A stretch of 64,000 nucleotides of DNA, taken from Azotobacter beijerinckii. GTDB taxonomy: Bacteria; Pseudomonadota; Gammaproteobacteria; Pseudomonadales; Pseudomonadaceae. The stretch lies in assembly GCF_900110885.1 (NCBI RefSeq), contig NZ_FOFJ01000001.1, positions 62,001 to 126,000 on the forward strand, read 5' to 3'. The notes under the pieces are model-generated. The model did not search any database. It had not been told where the DNA came from and saw only the letters and a list, made by a program, of their open reading frames with translations. The position numbers and the translations under genes are program-made. Of this stretch, positions 44,743 through 58,787 are shown piece by piece. How positions within the stretch are numbered: the stretch's first letter is position 1; every line of letters starts with the position of its first letter.

Positions 44743-45135
44743 ATGAAATTCGCCATCGCCCTGTTCGCCCCGCCCCATGCGCCGTCGTCGCGGCGTGCCC
44801 TGCGCTTCGCCGAAGCCGTGCTCGCCGGCGGCCACGAGATCAACCGGCTGTTCTTCTACCAGGACGGCGTACACAACGCCTCCGGCGGCATCGTCACGCC
44901 CCAGGACGAGACAGATCTGGCAGCGCAGTGGCGCGCCTTCGTCGAACGGCACGAGCTGGATGCGGTGGTGTGCATCGCTGCCGCCCTGCGCCGCGGCGTG
45001 CTGGATACGCAGGAAGCGCAGCGCTATGGCCGCGCGGCGGTCGCGGTGACGCCACCCTGGGAGCTGTCCGGCCTCGGCCAGTTGCACGAGGCCGCCCAGC
45101 AGGCCGACCGCCTGGTCTGCTTCGGAGGTGTCTAA
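44743..45135 (+). CDS. tusD: Sulfurtransferase TusD
   Basis: 130-residue DsrE-like protein. Cys77 in DAVVCIAAALRRG corresponds to the active cysteine that accepts persulfide from TusA. Other family sequence: INRLFFYQDGVHNAS and LGQLHEAAQQADRLVCFGGV. With TusB and TusC it forms the hexameric relay for 2-thiouridine at tRNA wobble U34. The ATG at 44743 begins family sequence; an upstream in-frame start lies within the yccA terminator. It is the first gene of tusDCBE. Confidence 0.94.
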   Translation: MKFAIALFAPPHAPSSRRALRFAEAVLAGGHEINRLFFYQDGVHNASGGIVTPQDETDLAAQWRAFVERHELDAVVCIAAALRRGVLDTQEAQRYGRAAVAVTPPWELSGLGQLHEAAQQADRLVCFGGV

Positions 45136-45136
45136 A

Positions 45137-45496
45137 ATGGCCAAATCGATGCTGATCGTCAGCCGCCATAGCCCCTGGAGCGGTCTGGGCGCCCGCGAGG
45201 CGCTGGACATCGCCCTGGCCGGCGGCGCCTTCGAGCTACCCATCGGCCTGCTGTTCCTCGACGACGGGGTGTTCCAGCTGCTGCCCGGCCAGCGGCCGGC
45301 CGCCGTCGAACAGAAGGACCTCGCCGCCAACCTGCAGGCCCTGCCGCTGTTCGGCGTGGAAGACCTCTACGTCTGTCGGCAGAGCCTGCGCCTGCGCGGC
45401 CTGGACGGCCAGCCCCTGGCCCTGCCGGCCACGGCGCTGGAAGGGCCGGAGCTGGCCGACCTTTTCGACCGTTACGATCTGGTGATCACCCTCTGA
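45137..45496 (+). CDS. tusC: TusC subunit of the sulfur relay
   Basis: 119-residue DsrF-like protein starting MAKSMLIVSRHSPWSGLGAR, with GGAGG eight bases before the ATG at 45137. It is a structural subunit of TusBCD and lacks a catalytic role in E. coli. The stop overlaps the tusB ATG. Length and order are as expected. Confidence 0.92.
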   Translation: MAKSMLIVSRHSPWSGLGAREALDIALAGGAFELPIGLLFLDDGVFQLLPGQRPAAVEQKDLAANLQALPLFGVEDLYVCRQSLRLRGLDGQPLALPATALEGPELADLFDRYDLVITL

Positions 45497-45792
45497 TGAC
45501 GACCCTGCACCTGCTTTCCCAATCGCCGTTCACCAGTCCGCTGGACAGCATCCTGCGCCCGCTCGGGGTTCGCGACGGCCTGCTGCTCTGCGGTGACGCC
45601 TGCCATGCATTACAGCCTGGCAGCGCGCCACTCGAGTTGCTGGAGCACCTGCCCGCCTCCATCGCCATCCATGCCCTCGAAGAAGACCTGCAAGCGCGCA
45701 ACCTCACGGCGCCGGAGCGCGTGCAGGTAGTGGACTACCCCGACTTCGTCGAGCTGTGCACCCGCTACGACAAGGTCAACGGCTGGCTATGA
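45496..45792 (+). CDS. tusB: TusB subunit of the sulfur relay
   Basis: 98-residue DsrH-like protein (MTTLHLLSQSPFTSPLDSIL; LLLCGDACHALQPGSA). It completes the TusBCD heterohexamer. The ATG overlaps the tusC stop by one base and the stop overlaps the tusE ATG, so the four genes are tightly coupled. Confidence 0.92.
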   Translation: MTTLHLLSQSPFTSPLDSILRPLGVRDGLLLCGDACHALQPGSAPLELLEHLPASIAIHALEEDLQARNLTAPERVQVVDYPDFVELCTRYDKVNGWL

Positions 45793-46124
45793 ACACGCTG
45801 AACGTCGCCGGCCGCAGCCTGGTGCTGGACAAGGACGGTTTCCTGACCGACCTGCAGGACTGGTCGGAGGAAGTCGCCGAGGCCCTGGCCCGGCGCGAGG
45901 AGTTGGAGCTGAATGCCGAGCACAGGGAGATTCTCCGCCTGCTGCGCGGCTTCTACGCGGAGTTCCAGCTGTCGCCGGCGACTCGCCCCCTGATCAAATA
46001 CGTCGCCCTAAAACTCGGTCCGGAAAAGGGCAACAGCCTGCACCTGAACCGCCTGTTCAAGGGTACTCCCGCCAAACTGGCCGCCAAGCTGGCCGGCCTG
46101 CCGAAGCCGAGCAACTGCCTATGA
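45789..46124 (+). CDS. tusE: TusE (DsrC-like sulfur carrier)
   Basis: 111-residue DsrC-family protein. The penultimate cysteine of the C-terminal arm (KPSNCL, Cys110) carries the persulfide passed from TusD to MnmA. Conserved segments are DKDGFLTDLQDWSEEVAEAL, FYAEFQLSPATRPLIKYV and LNRLFKGTPAKLAAKLAGLP. The ATG at 45789 overlaps the tusB stop. An earlier in-frame ATG at 45756 lies inside tusB. Confidence 0.95.
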   Translation: MNTLNVAGRSLVLDKDGFLTDLQDWSEEVAEALARREELELNAEHREILRLLRGFYAEFQLSPATRPLIKYVALKLGPEKGNSLHLNRLFKGTPAKLAAKLAGLPKPSNCL

Positions 46125-46383
46125 CCAGAGCCTGCCATCGATTATTTCCCCACTTGCGTTACCGCCTAAAATCGGGCCAGGCAAGGCACAGCCTGCAGAC
46201 AATGGCTATCCCCTTGTCAAAGGCTGCAACACCGCATGGCCCCATTTCAGGCGCAACCCGAAGGGACGGGCCGGTTTTGACGCAGTGCTGCGTTGCTCGT
46301 CGTTCATTTGGAATAACCAAACCTCTCTCCTCACGCCTTGCCCTGCGCCAAAACCGGCTCCGTCGCAACAAAGGAAATAATCG

Positions 46384-47376
46384 ATGACAGGCTCTATCAT
46401 CACCCCCCCGGAACACCCGTTCGCCCAGTTCGTCCGTATCCTCGGCAAGGGCAAGCGCGGCGCGCGCAGCCTGACCCGCGAGGAGGCCCGCGAAGCCATG
46501 GGCATGCTGCTCGACGGCCAGGCCGAGGAAATCCAGCTCGGCGCCTTCCTGATGCTACTGCGCCACAAGGAGGAAAGCGCCGAGGAGCTGGCCGGCTTCA
46601 CCGAGGCCGTCCGCGCCCGTCTGCAGCCCCCAGCGGGCCTCGCCGTCGACCTGGACTGGCCGAGCTACGCGGGCAAGAAGCGCCATCTGCCCTGGTATCT
46701 GCTGGCGGTGAAATGCCTGGCGCAGAACGGCGTGCGCATCCTCATGCACGGCGGCGGCGTGCACACCGCTGGGCGCCTCTACAGCGAGCAACTGCTCGAC
46801 CTGCTGGACATTCCCCTGTGCCATGACTGGAGCGAGGTCGAACAGGCGCTGCAGGCCCGCAACCTGGCCTTCACTCCTCTCGGCGCCTGGATGCCGCACC
46901 TGCAGCGCATGATCGAGCTGCGCAACACCCTCGGCCTGCGCTCGCCGATCCACTCCCTGGCACGCATGCTCAACCCCCTCGGCGCACGCTGCAGCCTGCA
47001 GAGCATCTTCCATCCCGGCTACCAGGCCATCCACCGCGAGGGCAGCCGCCTGCTCGGCGATACCGCCGTGGTGGTCAAGGGCGACGGCGGCGAGATCGAG
47101 ATCAATCCCGATGCCGTCAGCCACCTGTACGGCACCGCCGGCGGCGAGAGCTGGGACGAGGAATGGCCGGCCATGGCCCCTCTGCGCCACGTCAAGCCCG
47201 AGCGGCTCGATCCGGCGCAGCTGCAAGCCTTCTGGCGCGGCGAGAGCGAAGACGCCTACGGCCAGTTGGCAGTGCTGGGCACCATGGCCCTGGCCCTGCG
47301 TGCCCTCAGCACGCCGCGCGAGGAGGCTCTGGTCCAGGCACAGCGCTACTGGGAGGCCCGCGACCGCTCGAAGTGA
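46384..47376 (+). CDS. ybiB: YbiB-like glycosyltransferase family 3 protein
   Basis: 330-residue homologue of anthranilate phosphoribosyltransferase (TrpD2/YbiB type). The N-terminal helical domain has SLTREEAREAMGMLLDG and EIQLGAFLMLLRHK. The catalytic-like domain includes GVRILMHGGGVHTAGRLYSE. E. coli YbiB binds nucleic acids and lacks TrpD activity. AAGGA is eight bases before the ATG. It is distinct from trpD in lacking the full PRPP loop and in its neighbourhood. Confidence 0.9.
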   Translation: MTGSIITPPEHPFAQFVRILGKGKRGARSLTREEAREAMGMLLDGQAEEIQLGAFLMLLRHKEESAEELAGFTEAVRARLQPPAGLAVDLDWPSYAGKKRHLPWYLLAVKCLAQNGVRILMHGGGVHTAGRLYSEQLLDLLDIPLCHDWSEVEQALQARNLAFTPLGAWMPHLQRMIELRNTLGLRSPIHSLARMLNPLGARCSLQSIFHPGYQAIHREGSRLLGDTAVVVKGDGGEIEINPDAVSHLYGTAGGESWDEEWPAMAPLRHVKPERLDPAQLQAFWRGESEDAYGQLAVLGTMALALRALSTPREEALVQAQRYWEARDRSK

Positions 47377-47406
47377 CGGATGAAGGCCGAGCCCCGGAAA
47401 CGGGGC

Positions 47407-48801
47407 TCAGTCGGCGCTCTGCCGACCCTCGAACCAGGCCAGCTTGTCGCGCAGCTGCACCACCTCGCCGACGATCAGCAGGGTCGGCGCCGTGACCTTC
47501 TCCTGCGCGACCCGCGCGGGCAGCTCGGCCAGGGTGGAGGCGATCACCCGCTGCTGCGGGGTGGTGCCCTGCTGGATCAGCGCCGCCGGGGTCGTCGCCG
47601 CACGGCCGTGCTCGATCAGTCGCTGGCAGATCACCGACAGGCCGACCAACCCCATGTAGAACACCAGCGTCTGGGCCGGCGCCACCAGATCGGCCCAGGG
47701 CAGATCGAAGCTGCCGTCCTTGAGGTGGCCGGTGACGAAGCGCACCGACTGGGCATGATCGCGGTGGGTCAGCGGGATGCCCGCATAGGCGGCGCAGCCG
47801 CTCGCTGCGGTGATCCCCGGCACCACCTGAAAGGGAATGCCGTGGGCGGCCAGTTCCTCGATCTCCTCGCCGCCGCGGCCGAAAATGAAGGGATCGCCGC
47901 CCTTGAGGCGCAGCACCCGCTTGCCCTCGCTCGCCAGCTTCACCAGCAGGCGGTTGATCTGCTCCTGCGGCAAGGCGTGTTCGGCGCGGCGCTTGCCGAC
48001 ATAGATGCGCTCGGCATCGCGCCGGCACAGCTCAATGATCGCCGGAGCCACCAGGCGGTCGTAGAGCACCACGTCGGCCTGCTGCATCAGACGCAGGGCC
48101 CGGAAGGTGAGAAGGTCCGGATCACCCGGTCCGGCACCGACCAGGTAGACCTCGCCGAGCGCCTTGGGCGCCGCCCCGGCGAGCCTGGCCTCGAGCAGCC
48201 GCTCGGCCTCGGCGCCTTGCCCGGCCAGCAGCCGCTCGGCGATCGGTCCCTGGAACACCTCCTCCCAGAACACCCGGCGCTGCTGGACGTTGGGCAGCAG
48301 GCGCTTGACCTGCTCGCGGAACTTCTTCGCCAGCCCGGCCAACTGGCCGTAGCTGGCCGGAATCCAAGTCTCGATCCGCGCGCGCATCAGCCGCGCCAGC
48401 ACCGGCGCGTCGCCACCGCTGGAAACCGCGACGAGCAGCGGCGAACGGTCGACGATCGCCGGGAAGATCACGCTGCACAGGGCCGGCGAATCCACCACGT
48501 TGACCGGCACGCCACGGCCCTGGGCATCGCCGGAAATCCGGGCGTTCACTTCGTGGTCGTCGGTGGCGGCGATGGCCAGTACGCAGCCGTCCAGATCCTC
48601 TGCTGCGTAGCTCCGCACCAGGCAGTGCCCACCCTTCTCCCGCACCAGCTCGACGAGCGCTACCTCGATCTGCGGCGCCACCACCCGCAGCATGGCGCCG
48701 GCATCGGCGAGCAGGCGCGCCTTGCGCAGGGCGACCTCGCCGCCGCCGACCAGCAGCACGCTGCGGCCCTTGAGGTTGTGGAACAGCGGAAGGTAGTCCA
48801 T
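47407..48801 (-). CDS. cysG: Siroheme synthase CysG
   Basis: 464-residue trifunctional enzyme. The N-terminal precorrin-2 dehydrogenase/sirohydrochlorin ferrochelatase has the NAD motif [16 protein letters not shown] and [20 protein letters not shown]. The C-terminal uroporphyrinogen-III methyltransferase has [20 protein letters not shown] and the [17 protein letters not shown] loop. It makes siroheme for sulfite and nitrite reductases. The ATG at 48799-48801 is chosen because family sequence begins [17 protein letters not shown]. It lies downstream of serS on the same strand, after a terminator. Confidence 0.96.
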   Translation of the reverse strand: MDYLPLFHNLKGRSVLLVGGGEVALRKARLLADAGAMLRVVAPQIEVALVELVREKGGHCLVRSYAAEDLDGCVLAIAATDDHEVNARISGDAQGRGVPVNVVDSPALCSVIFPAIVDRSPLLVAVSSGGDAPVLARLMRARIETWIPASYGQLAGLAKKFREQVKRLLPNVQQRRVFWEEVFQGPIAERLLAGQGAEAERLLEARLAGAAPKALGEVYLVGAGPGDPDLLTFRALRLMQQADVVLYDRLVAPAIIELCRRDAERIYVGKRRAEHALPQEQINRLLVKLASEGKRVLRLKGGDPFIFGRGGEEIEELAAHGIPFQVVPGITAASGCAAYAGIPLTHRDHAQSVRFVTGHLKDGSFDLPWADLVAPAQTLVFYMGLVGLSVICQRLIEHGRAATTPAALIQQGTTPQQRVIASTLAELPARVAQEKVTAPTLLIVGEVVQLRDKLAWFEGRQSAD

Positions 48802-48823
48802 AGGTCGCCTCTCGACGGATGAA

Positions 48824-48851
48824 AACAAAACGGGGTGGCCCTGGCCACCCC
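48824..48851 (-). terminator. Terminator of the serS transcript
   Basis: GGGGTGGC and GCCACCCC (within 48832-48851) form an exact stem. On the minus strand it is followed by GTTTTGTTTTC. It lies 24 bases after the serS stop and separates it from cysG. Confidence 0.8.
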
Positions 48852-48875
48852 GCATTCAGTGTCGCTCGACTCGAC

Positions 48876-51873
<2,998 letters not shown>

Positions 51874-51886
51874 GGGCTTGGCCGGA

Positions 51887-52510
51887 TCACTCCTGGATAA
51901 CGTCGGCACCTTCCGGCACCTTGAAGTTGAACTGCGCGGTATCGATCGACTGGTTCATCTTCACCCCGGAGAACAGGATGTTGGTGCGCTGACCGACGCC
52001 GTCGATCAGTTGCATGTCGTTGACCACGCCATTGCGGAAGGACAGGCGCAGGTTGTCGAACAGGGTGTCCTTGGATTTCGGCTTGAGGATGAAATCCACC
52101 ACACCGCCGGCCTCCTTGTGGCTGATCTCGAAATTCTCGCCAATCTTCGACACATCGCCGGAAAGTAGCAGTGCCGGAGTGTGGGTCAGGCGCTGGTCGA
52201 GACGGCGGATGGTCACCTGCTTCAGGTCCGGGTCGTACAGCCAGACCGTCTCGCCGTTGGACACCAGCAACTGCTCCAGCGGAGCATCGGTGTGCCAGCG
52301 GAATAGCCCAGGGCGCTTCAGCGCCATCTCGCCCGAGGTTTCTTGTAGTTGGGTGCCGGAGCCATCGAGGGTGAGCTGGGAGAAGCGCGCGGTCAGCGTC
52401 TGCGCCTGGTCGAGCAACTGGGTCAGGCGCTGGATCGAGCGCTCGTCGGCCTGCACTGGCAGGAGGACAAGGGTAAGAGTGGACAGCAATAGCATGCGGA
52501 AAAGGCGCAT
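51887..52510 (-). CDS. lolA: Periplasmic lipoprotein chaperone LolA
   Basis: 207-residue LolA with signal peptide [20 protein letters not shown] before ADERS. The mature beta fold includes [36 protein letters not shown] and [19 protein letters not shown]. It ferries outer-membrane lipoproteins from LolCDE to LolB. The ATG at 52508-52510 has GAGG six bases upstream; another ATG four codons earlier has none. It sits between ftsK and rarA as in other gammaproteobacteria. Confidence 0.96.
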   Translation of the reverse strand: MRLFRMLLLSTLTLVLLPVQADERSIQRLTQLLDQAQTLTARFSQLTLDGSGTQLQETSGEMALKRPGLFRWHTDAPLEQLLVSNGETVWLYDPDLKQVTIRRLDQRLTHTPALLLSGDVSKIGENFEISHKEAGGVVDFILKPKSKDTLFDNLRLSFRNGVVNDMQLIDGVGQRTNILFSGVKMNQSIDTAQFNFKVPEGADVIQE

Positions 52511-52537
52511 GACAATCCTCATGGAAGCGTTGGGAAA

Positions 52538-55480
52538 TCAGTCGCGAACCGGTGCGGGAGCGATCACTTCCCGCGAGCCGTTGGTGTTCATCGAGGACAC
52601 CACACCCGCCATCTCCATGGCTTCGATCATCCGTGCGGCGCGGTTATAGCCGATTTTCAGCTTGCGCTGTACCGCAGAAATCGAGGCACGCCGGCTTTCC
52701 GTCACGAAGCGCACGGCTTCGTCGTACAACGGATCCTCCTCGCTGCCTTCGCCGCCGTCTCCGCCACCACTCTCGAAGCCACTGCCCCCCTCTTCGGCGC
52801 CGGCGAGGATGTCCTCGACATAGTCCGGCGCGCCGCGCTGCTTCCAGGCCTCGACGACGCGGTGCACCTCGTCGTCGGAGACGAAGGCGCCGTGCACACG
52901 GATCGGCAGGCCGGTACCGGGCGGCAGGTAGAGCATGTCGCCGTGGCCGAGCAACTGCTCGGCGCCCCCCTGGTCAAGGATGGTGCGCGAGTCGATCTTG
53001 CTGGACACCTGGAAGGCCATCCGCGTCGGGATGTTCGCCTTGATCAGGCCGGTGATCACGTCCACCGAGGGACGCTGGGTCGCCAGGATCAGGTGGATAC
53101 CGGCGGCGCGGGCCTTCTGGGCGATACGCGCGATCAACTCCTCGACCTTCTTGCCGACGATCATCATCATGTCGGCAAACTCGTCGACCACCACCACGAT
53201 GGTCGGCAGCGGCGCCAGCAGCGGCGGCTCGTCGTCCATGCTCTCGCGCCGATACAGCGGATCATAGAGCGGTGTACCAGCCTCCTCGGCATCCTTCACC
53301 TTGCGGTTGAAGCCGGCCAGGTTGCGCACGCCCATGGCCGCCATTAACTTGTAGCGGCGCTCCATCTCGGCCACGCTCCAGCGCAGGGCGTTGGCGGCCT
53401 CCTTCATGTCGGTCACCACCGGGCAAAGCAGGTGGGGAATGCCCTCGTAGATCGACAGCTCAAGCATCTTCGGGTCGATCATGATCAGGCGCGCCTCTTC
53501 GGGCGTCGACTTGAAGAGGATCGACAGGATCATGGCGTTGACCCCCACCGACTTGCCGGAGCCGGTGGTGCCAGCCACCAGCAGGTGCGGCATCTTCGCC
53601 AGGTCGGCGATGACCGGCTTGCCACCGATGTCGTGGCCGAGCGCCATGGTGACCGGCGACTTGGCTTCCTCGTACTCAACGGATGACAGTACTTCGGAGA
53701 AGCGCACGATCTGCCGGTCCTCGTTGGGCACCTCGATGCCCACCGTGGTCCTGCCGGGAATGACCTCGACCACCCGCACGCTGATCATCGCCATCGAGCG
53801 CGCCAGATCCTTGGCCAGGTTGGAAATCCGGCTGACCTTGACGCCCGGAGCCGGCTGGATCTCGAAGCGGGTGATCACCGGGCCGGGATGCACGGATTCG
53901 ACGATCACCTCGACACCGAACTCCTTGAGCTTGATCTCGAGCAGACGAGACAGCATCTCGAGCGACTCGGGCGAGTAGTTCTGCGATTTCTTCTCGGGCG
54001 CATCCAGCAGGGAAAGCGGCGGCAGGGTACCCTCCAGGGTGCTGTCGACGAACGAGGTAGGCCTTTCCCTCATCACGGGCATGGGTACAGGCTGCGGTCT
54101 GGGCTCCATGGCCAGGGACTCCGACAGCGGAGTGATGACCGGGGCGGCTCGCCGCTCCGGTTCGACCACGGGCCTGGCCGGCAGCTCCTCCCCAGGCGCG
54201 GCGCGGTCCTGAAAGCTCGGCGACAGATCGTCGAACTCACTGAAATCCCCGGACCCGGTCGAAACCTCCTCGGGCTCCTTGTGGATCTGGGGTCTGGCGT
54301 GCAGTCTGGACCCCATGGCCAGGGACTCCGACAGCGGAGTGATGACCGGGGCGGCTCGCCGCTCCGGTTCGACCACGGGCTTGGCCGGCAGCTCCTCCCC
54401 GGGTGTGGTGCGGTCCTGAAAGCTCGGCGACAGATCGTCGAACTCACTGAAATCCCCGGACCAGGTCGAAACCTCCTCGGGCTCCTTGTGGATCTGAGGC
54501 CTGGCGACTGCGAGCTCGGGCTCGATACGGGGCCTGGATGTTACCAGTTCGGGCTCGATGCGCGGCTTGGGCGTCTCGGTCACGGGCTCGATACGGGGCT
54601 TACGCGACACAGCAGACTCCGGCGGACGCTGGAATCTGGCCGGAATATCCGCGGCAGTACCGCGGCGATGGGGAGCGGGCTTGGCCGGCTCGGCAAGCAC
54701 CGCGGTCGGCGGCTCGGCGAGCCGGGGCAAGACAGCACGGGACGGCTCGCCCTGCGGCTCACTGCGCCGCTCACCGACCTTACGAGAGGTGACTGGCCTC
54801 TCGGCCTCGTGCAACCGAGCAACCAGTCGCCGGCGCTCGGCCAAAGCACTCCACCAGCGGCTGATGCCGCCCTGTAGCAGCTCGAGCAGATCGAGAGTGA
54901 TCTTCCCGGTCAGATCCATGACCCTGAACCAGGACAGATCGGCGAACACGGTCAGGCCAAAGAGGAACAGCGCCAGAAACATCAGCGTGCTGCCCTGCAC
55001 ATTGAGCGCATCCAGAGCGAGCCTGCCCAGAACCTCTCCCAGGGCACCACCCGCCGAGGCCGGCAGCCCGGAGGCCGAATGGAAATGGATGTAGGCTAGC
55101 GCGGACCCCGCCGGGATCAGAATCGCCAGACCGGCCAGGCGCCAGGATAACAGCCAGCCGTTCCAGGGCCAGGGCTCGTGACGCGCAGCGAATGCTTGGG
55201 CCGTCTTGATCACCATCAACAGGGGAAAGAGATAGGCGAAATAGCCGAGAGCCATGAACAGGACATCGGCGAACCAAGCCCCTGCCCGGCCGGCAGCGTT
55301 CTGCACCTGCGCCACACTGCTGCTGTGACTCCAGCCCGGATCGGAGGGGTCGTAGGTCAACAGTGCCATCCAGAGGTACAAGCACAGGGCACTCAGGGCA
55401 ATCAGGGCACCTTCCTTGAGGCGGGAGCTCAACTGTTGCTGCCACGCCGGGAGCCGTACTTTAGTAGATGAGTTCTTCAA
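52538..55480 (-). CDS. ftsK: DNA translocase FtsK
   Basis: 980-residue DNA translocase. The N-terminal domain has about four membrane segments (residues 25-190). A long Pro/Glu/Arg-rich linker (about 200-480) carries a perfect-length tandem duplication of 69 residues. The motor domain has Walker [13 protein letters not shown] near 635 and Walker [14 protein letters not shown] near 755. The C-terminal gamma winged helix ([20 protein letters not shown]) reads KOPS. It coordinates division with dif resolution. It diverges from trxB and is followed by lolA 27 bases downstream. Confidence 0.96.
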   Translation of the reverse strand: MKNSSTKVRLPAWQQQLSSRLKEGALIALSALCLYLWMALLTYDPSDPGWSHSSSVAQVQNAAGRAGAWFADVLFMALGYFAYLFPLLMVIKTAQAFAARHEPWPWNGWLLSWRLAGLAILIPAGSALAYIHFHSASGLPASAGGALGEVLGRLALDALNVQGSTLMFLALFLFGLTVFADLSWFRVMDLTGKITLDLLELLQGGISRWWSALAERRRLVARLHEAERPVTSRKVGERRSEPQGEPSRAVLPRLAEPPTAVLAEPAKPAPHRRGTAADIPARFQRPPESAVSRKPRIEPVTETPKPRIEPELVTSRPRIEPELAVARPQIHKEPEEVSTWSGDFSEFDDLSPSFQDRTTPGEELPAKPVVEPERRAAPVITPLSESLAMGSRLHARPQIHKEPEEVSTGSGDFSEFDDLSPSFQDRAAPGEELPARPVVEPERRAAPVITPLSESLAMEPRPQPVPMPVMRERPTSFVDSTLEGTLPPLSLLDAPEKKSQNYSPESLEMLSRLLEIKLKEFGVEVIVESVHPGPVITRFEIQPAPGVKVSRISNLAKDLARSMAMISVRVVEVIPGRTTVGIEVPNEDRQIVRFSEVLSSVEYEEAKSPVTMALGHDIGGKPVIADLAKMPHLLVAGTTGSGKSVGVNAMILSILFKSTPEEARLIMIDPKMLELSIYEGIPHLLCPVVTDMKEAANALRWSVAEMERRYKLMAAMGVRNLAGFNRKVKDAEEAGTPLYDPLYRRESMDDEPPLLAPLPTIVVVVDEFADMMMIVGKKVEELIARIAQKARAAGIHLILATQRPSVDVITGLIKANIPTRMAFQVSSKIDSRTILDQGGAEQLLGHGDMLYLPPGTGLPIRVHGAFVSDDEVHRVVEAWKQRGAPDYVEDILAGAEEGGSGFESGGGDGGEGSEEDPLYDEAVRFVTESRRASISAVQRKLKIGYNRAARMIEAMEMAGVVSSMNTNGSREVIAPAPVRD
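54105..54518. repeat. 207-bp tandem duplication inside ftsK
   Basis: Two near-identical 207-bp units (roughly 54105-54311 and 54312-54518). For example GACTCCGACAGCGGAGTGAT recurs at exactly 207-bp distance. Differences are few, so the duplication is recent. It keeps frame and repeats 69 residues ([12 protein letters not shown] ... SESLAM) in the FtsK linker. Confidence 0.93.
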
Positions 55481-56881
<1,401 letters not shown>

Positions 56882-56929
56882 GCCCCCTGGTGGACTCTGG
56901 CACGCCACCATCCACACTACGGCGTCAAC

Positions 56930-57610
56930 ATGCTGACCTGCCTGCAACGCGACAGCCTGAGCTTCCCTCCCCTGGAGAGAGCCCTGCGCACCCCCAACGG
57001 CCTGCTGGCCGTCGGGGGCGATCTTTCTGCCGAGCGCCTGATCCAAGCCTATCGGCACGGCTGCTTCCCTTGGTATCAGGCAGGGCAGCCGATTCTCTGG
57101 TGGACACCGGATCCGCGTACCGTGCTGTTTCCAGACGAACTGCATGTCTCCCGCAGCCTGCGCAAAATCCTCCGCCAGGGAGTATTCCAAGTCACCTTCG
57201 ATCACGACTTCTCCGCCGTGATCCAAGCCTGCGCCGGTCCTCGCGATCATGCCGACGGCACCTGGATAACGCCGGAAATGCAAGCCGCCTATCGGGAACT
57301 GCACCGCCGCGGCGTCGCCCACTCGGTCGAGGTCTGGCAGGGCGACACACTTGTCGGCGGGCTCTACGGCCTGGCGATAGGCCAGCTATTCTTTGGCGAA
57401 TCTATGTTCAGTCATGCCGACAATGCCTCGAAGGTTGGCTTTGCAACGCTGGTGAAACGGCTCGAGCAGTGGGGCTTCGTGCTGATCGACTGCCAGATGC
57501 CCACCCAGCACCTGCAAAGCCTTGGTGCTCGCAGCATTCCACGCAGCGAGTTTTCCGACTATCTGCAGCGTCATCTGGATCGGCCGAGCACGGCTGACTG
57601 GGTCGCCTAG
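56930..57610 (+). CDS. aat: Leucyl/phenylalanyl-tRNA-protein transferase Aat
   Basis: 226-residue N-end rule transferase that adds Leu or Phe to proteins with N-terminal Arg or Lys. Signature: [39 protein letters not shown] and [19 protein letters not shown]. The products are recognised by ClpS, encoded 3.5 kb downstream. The gene lies between trxB and bpt, on the same strand. Confidence 0.96.
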   Translation: MLTCLQRDSLSFPPLERALRTPNGLLAVGGDLSAERLIQAYRHGCFPWYQAGQPILWWTPDPRTVLFPDELHVSRSLRKILRQGVFQVTFDHDFSAVIQACAGPRDHADGTWITPEMQAAYRELHRRGVAHSVEVWQGDTLVGGLYGLAIGQLFFGESMFSHADNASKVGFATLVKRLEQWGFVLIDCQMPTQHLQSLGARSIPRSEFSDYLQRHLDRPSTADWVA

Positions 57611-57689
57611 TAGAGGCCCACGGCCTGGCATACACTTCTGAGTGCCGCTGAACAATCACGGCCCGCCAAGAGCTCTCCGGGGGTTGATC

Positions 57690-58397
57690 ATGACCGAGCT
57701 GGCTCGTCTCAAATTCTACGCCACTCAACCGCATACCTGCAGCTACCTGCCCGACGAACAGGCGACGACGCTGTTCCTCGACCCCAGCCAGCCGATGGAC
57801 GTGCACGTCTATGCCGAACTCTCGGAGCTCGGTTTCCGGCGCAGCGGCGATCACCTTTATCGCCCCCATTGCCAAGGCTGCAATGCCTGCGTTCCGGCCC
57901 GCATCCCTGCCGCGAGATTCTTACCGAACCGACAACAGAAGCGCATCCTGAAACGCAATGCAGACCTTTCAGTGCAAGCAGTACGCCCCAATTTCAACGA
58001 AGAGTATTACAAGCTATACGCACGCTATATCGAACAGCGCCATGCCGATGGCGACATGTTCCCTCCCAGCCGGGACCAATTCTGCACATTCCTAGTCCGT
58101 GACCTGCCTTTTTCCCGCTTCTACGAGTTCCGCCTGTCTGGCCGCCTGCTGGCTGTCGCCGTGACCGACGCACTCCCCAATGGCCTGTCGGCCGTCTATA
58201 CCTTCTACGATCCAAGTGAAGAGCGACGCAGCCTCGGCCGCTATGCCATTCTCTGGCAAATTGGCGAAGCCTTGCGCCTCGGCCTGCAGGCAGTGTATCT
58301 GGGCTACTGGATCAAAAACTGCCGAAAAATGAACTACAAGACTCAATATCGCCCGATCGAGCTGCTGGTGAATCATCGCTGGGTCACTTTGACCTGA
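57690..58397 (+). CDS. bpt: Leucyl-tRNA-protein transferase Bpt (Ate1-like)
   Basis: 235-residue Ate/Bpt transferase (older annotation: arginyl-tRNA-protein transferase). Motifs: [38 protein letters not shown] (Cys residues of the N-terminal region), and [20 protein letters not shown]. The bacterial enzyme adds Leu to N-terminal Asp or Glu. The ATG at 57690 is the start of family sequence. Together with aat and clpSA it makes a complete N-degron set within 5 kb. Confidence 0.95.
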   Translation: MTELARLKFYATQPHTCSYLPDEQATTLFLDPSQPMDVHVYAELSELGFRRSGDHLYRPHCQGCNACVPARIPAARFLPNRQQKRILKRNADLSVQAVRPNFNEEYYKLYARYIEQRHADGDMFPPSRDQFCTFLVRDLPFSRFYEFRLSGRLLAVAVTDALPNGLSAVYTFYDPSEERRSLGRYAILWQIGEALRLGLQAVYLGYWIKNCRKMNYKTQYRPIELLVNHRWVTLT

Positions 58398-58499
58398 GAA
58401 CTCTTGGCGTCAACAGCCATATTCAGGCACAATGCACGCCGTTTTGCTCGGCGTGCCAGCTACGTTGGGCCATTCACTGCATACCGAGGGTTTTATTGA

Positions 58500-58718
58500 A
58501 TGTCGAAAGAAGACAGCTTCGAAATGGAAGGTACTGTCGTCGACACCCTGCCCAACACCATGTTTCGCGTGGAGTTGGAAAATGGGCACGTCGTTACCGC
58601 GCATATTTCCGGCAAAATGCGCAAGAACTACATCCGCATCCTTACCGGCGACAAGGTGCGTGTCGAGCTGACCCCTTACGACCTGAGCAAGGGTCGCATT
58701 ACCTATCGCGCCCGCTGA
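58500..58718 (+). CDS. infA: Translation initiation factor IF-1
   Basis: 72-residue OB-fold protein, [20 protein letters not shown] ... [20 protein letters not shown], matching IF-1 in length and sequence. It binds the ribosomal A site during initiation. A strong bidirectional terminator follows, shared with convergent clpA. Confidence 0.98.
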
Positions 58719-58731
58719 AACGGATCAAATG

Positions 58732-58759
58732 AAAACGCCCGGCCATGCCGGGCGTTTTT
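58732..58759. terminator. Bidirectional terminator between infA and clpA
   Basis: AAAACGCCCGGC (58732-58743) pairs exactly with GCCGGGCGTTTT (58747-58758) across a 3-nt loop. T-tracts on both strands make it suitable for both convergent genes. Confidence 0.92.
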
Positions 58760-58787
58760 CGTTCCAGTAGACCTATCGATACCCTGC

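Noticed and set aside
46121..46387. 88-codon frame between tusE and ybiB
   Set aside because: It runs into the ybiB leader, has no Shine-Dalgarno and no recognisable features; treated as non-coding.
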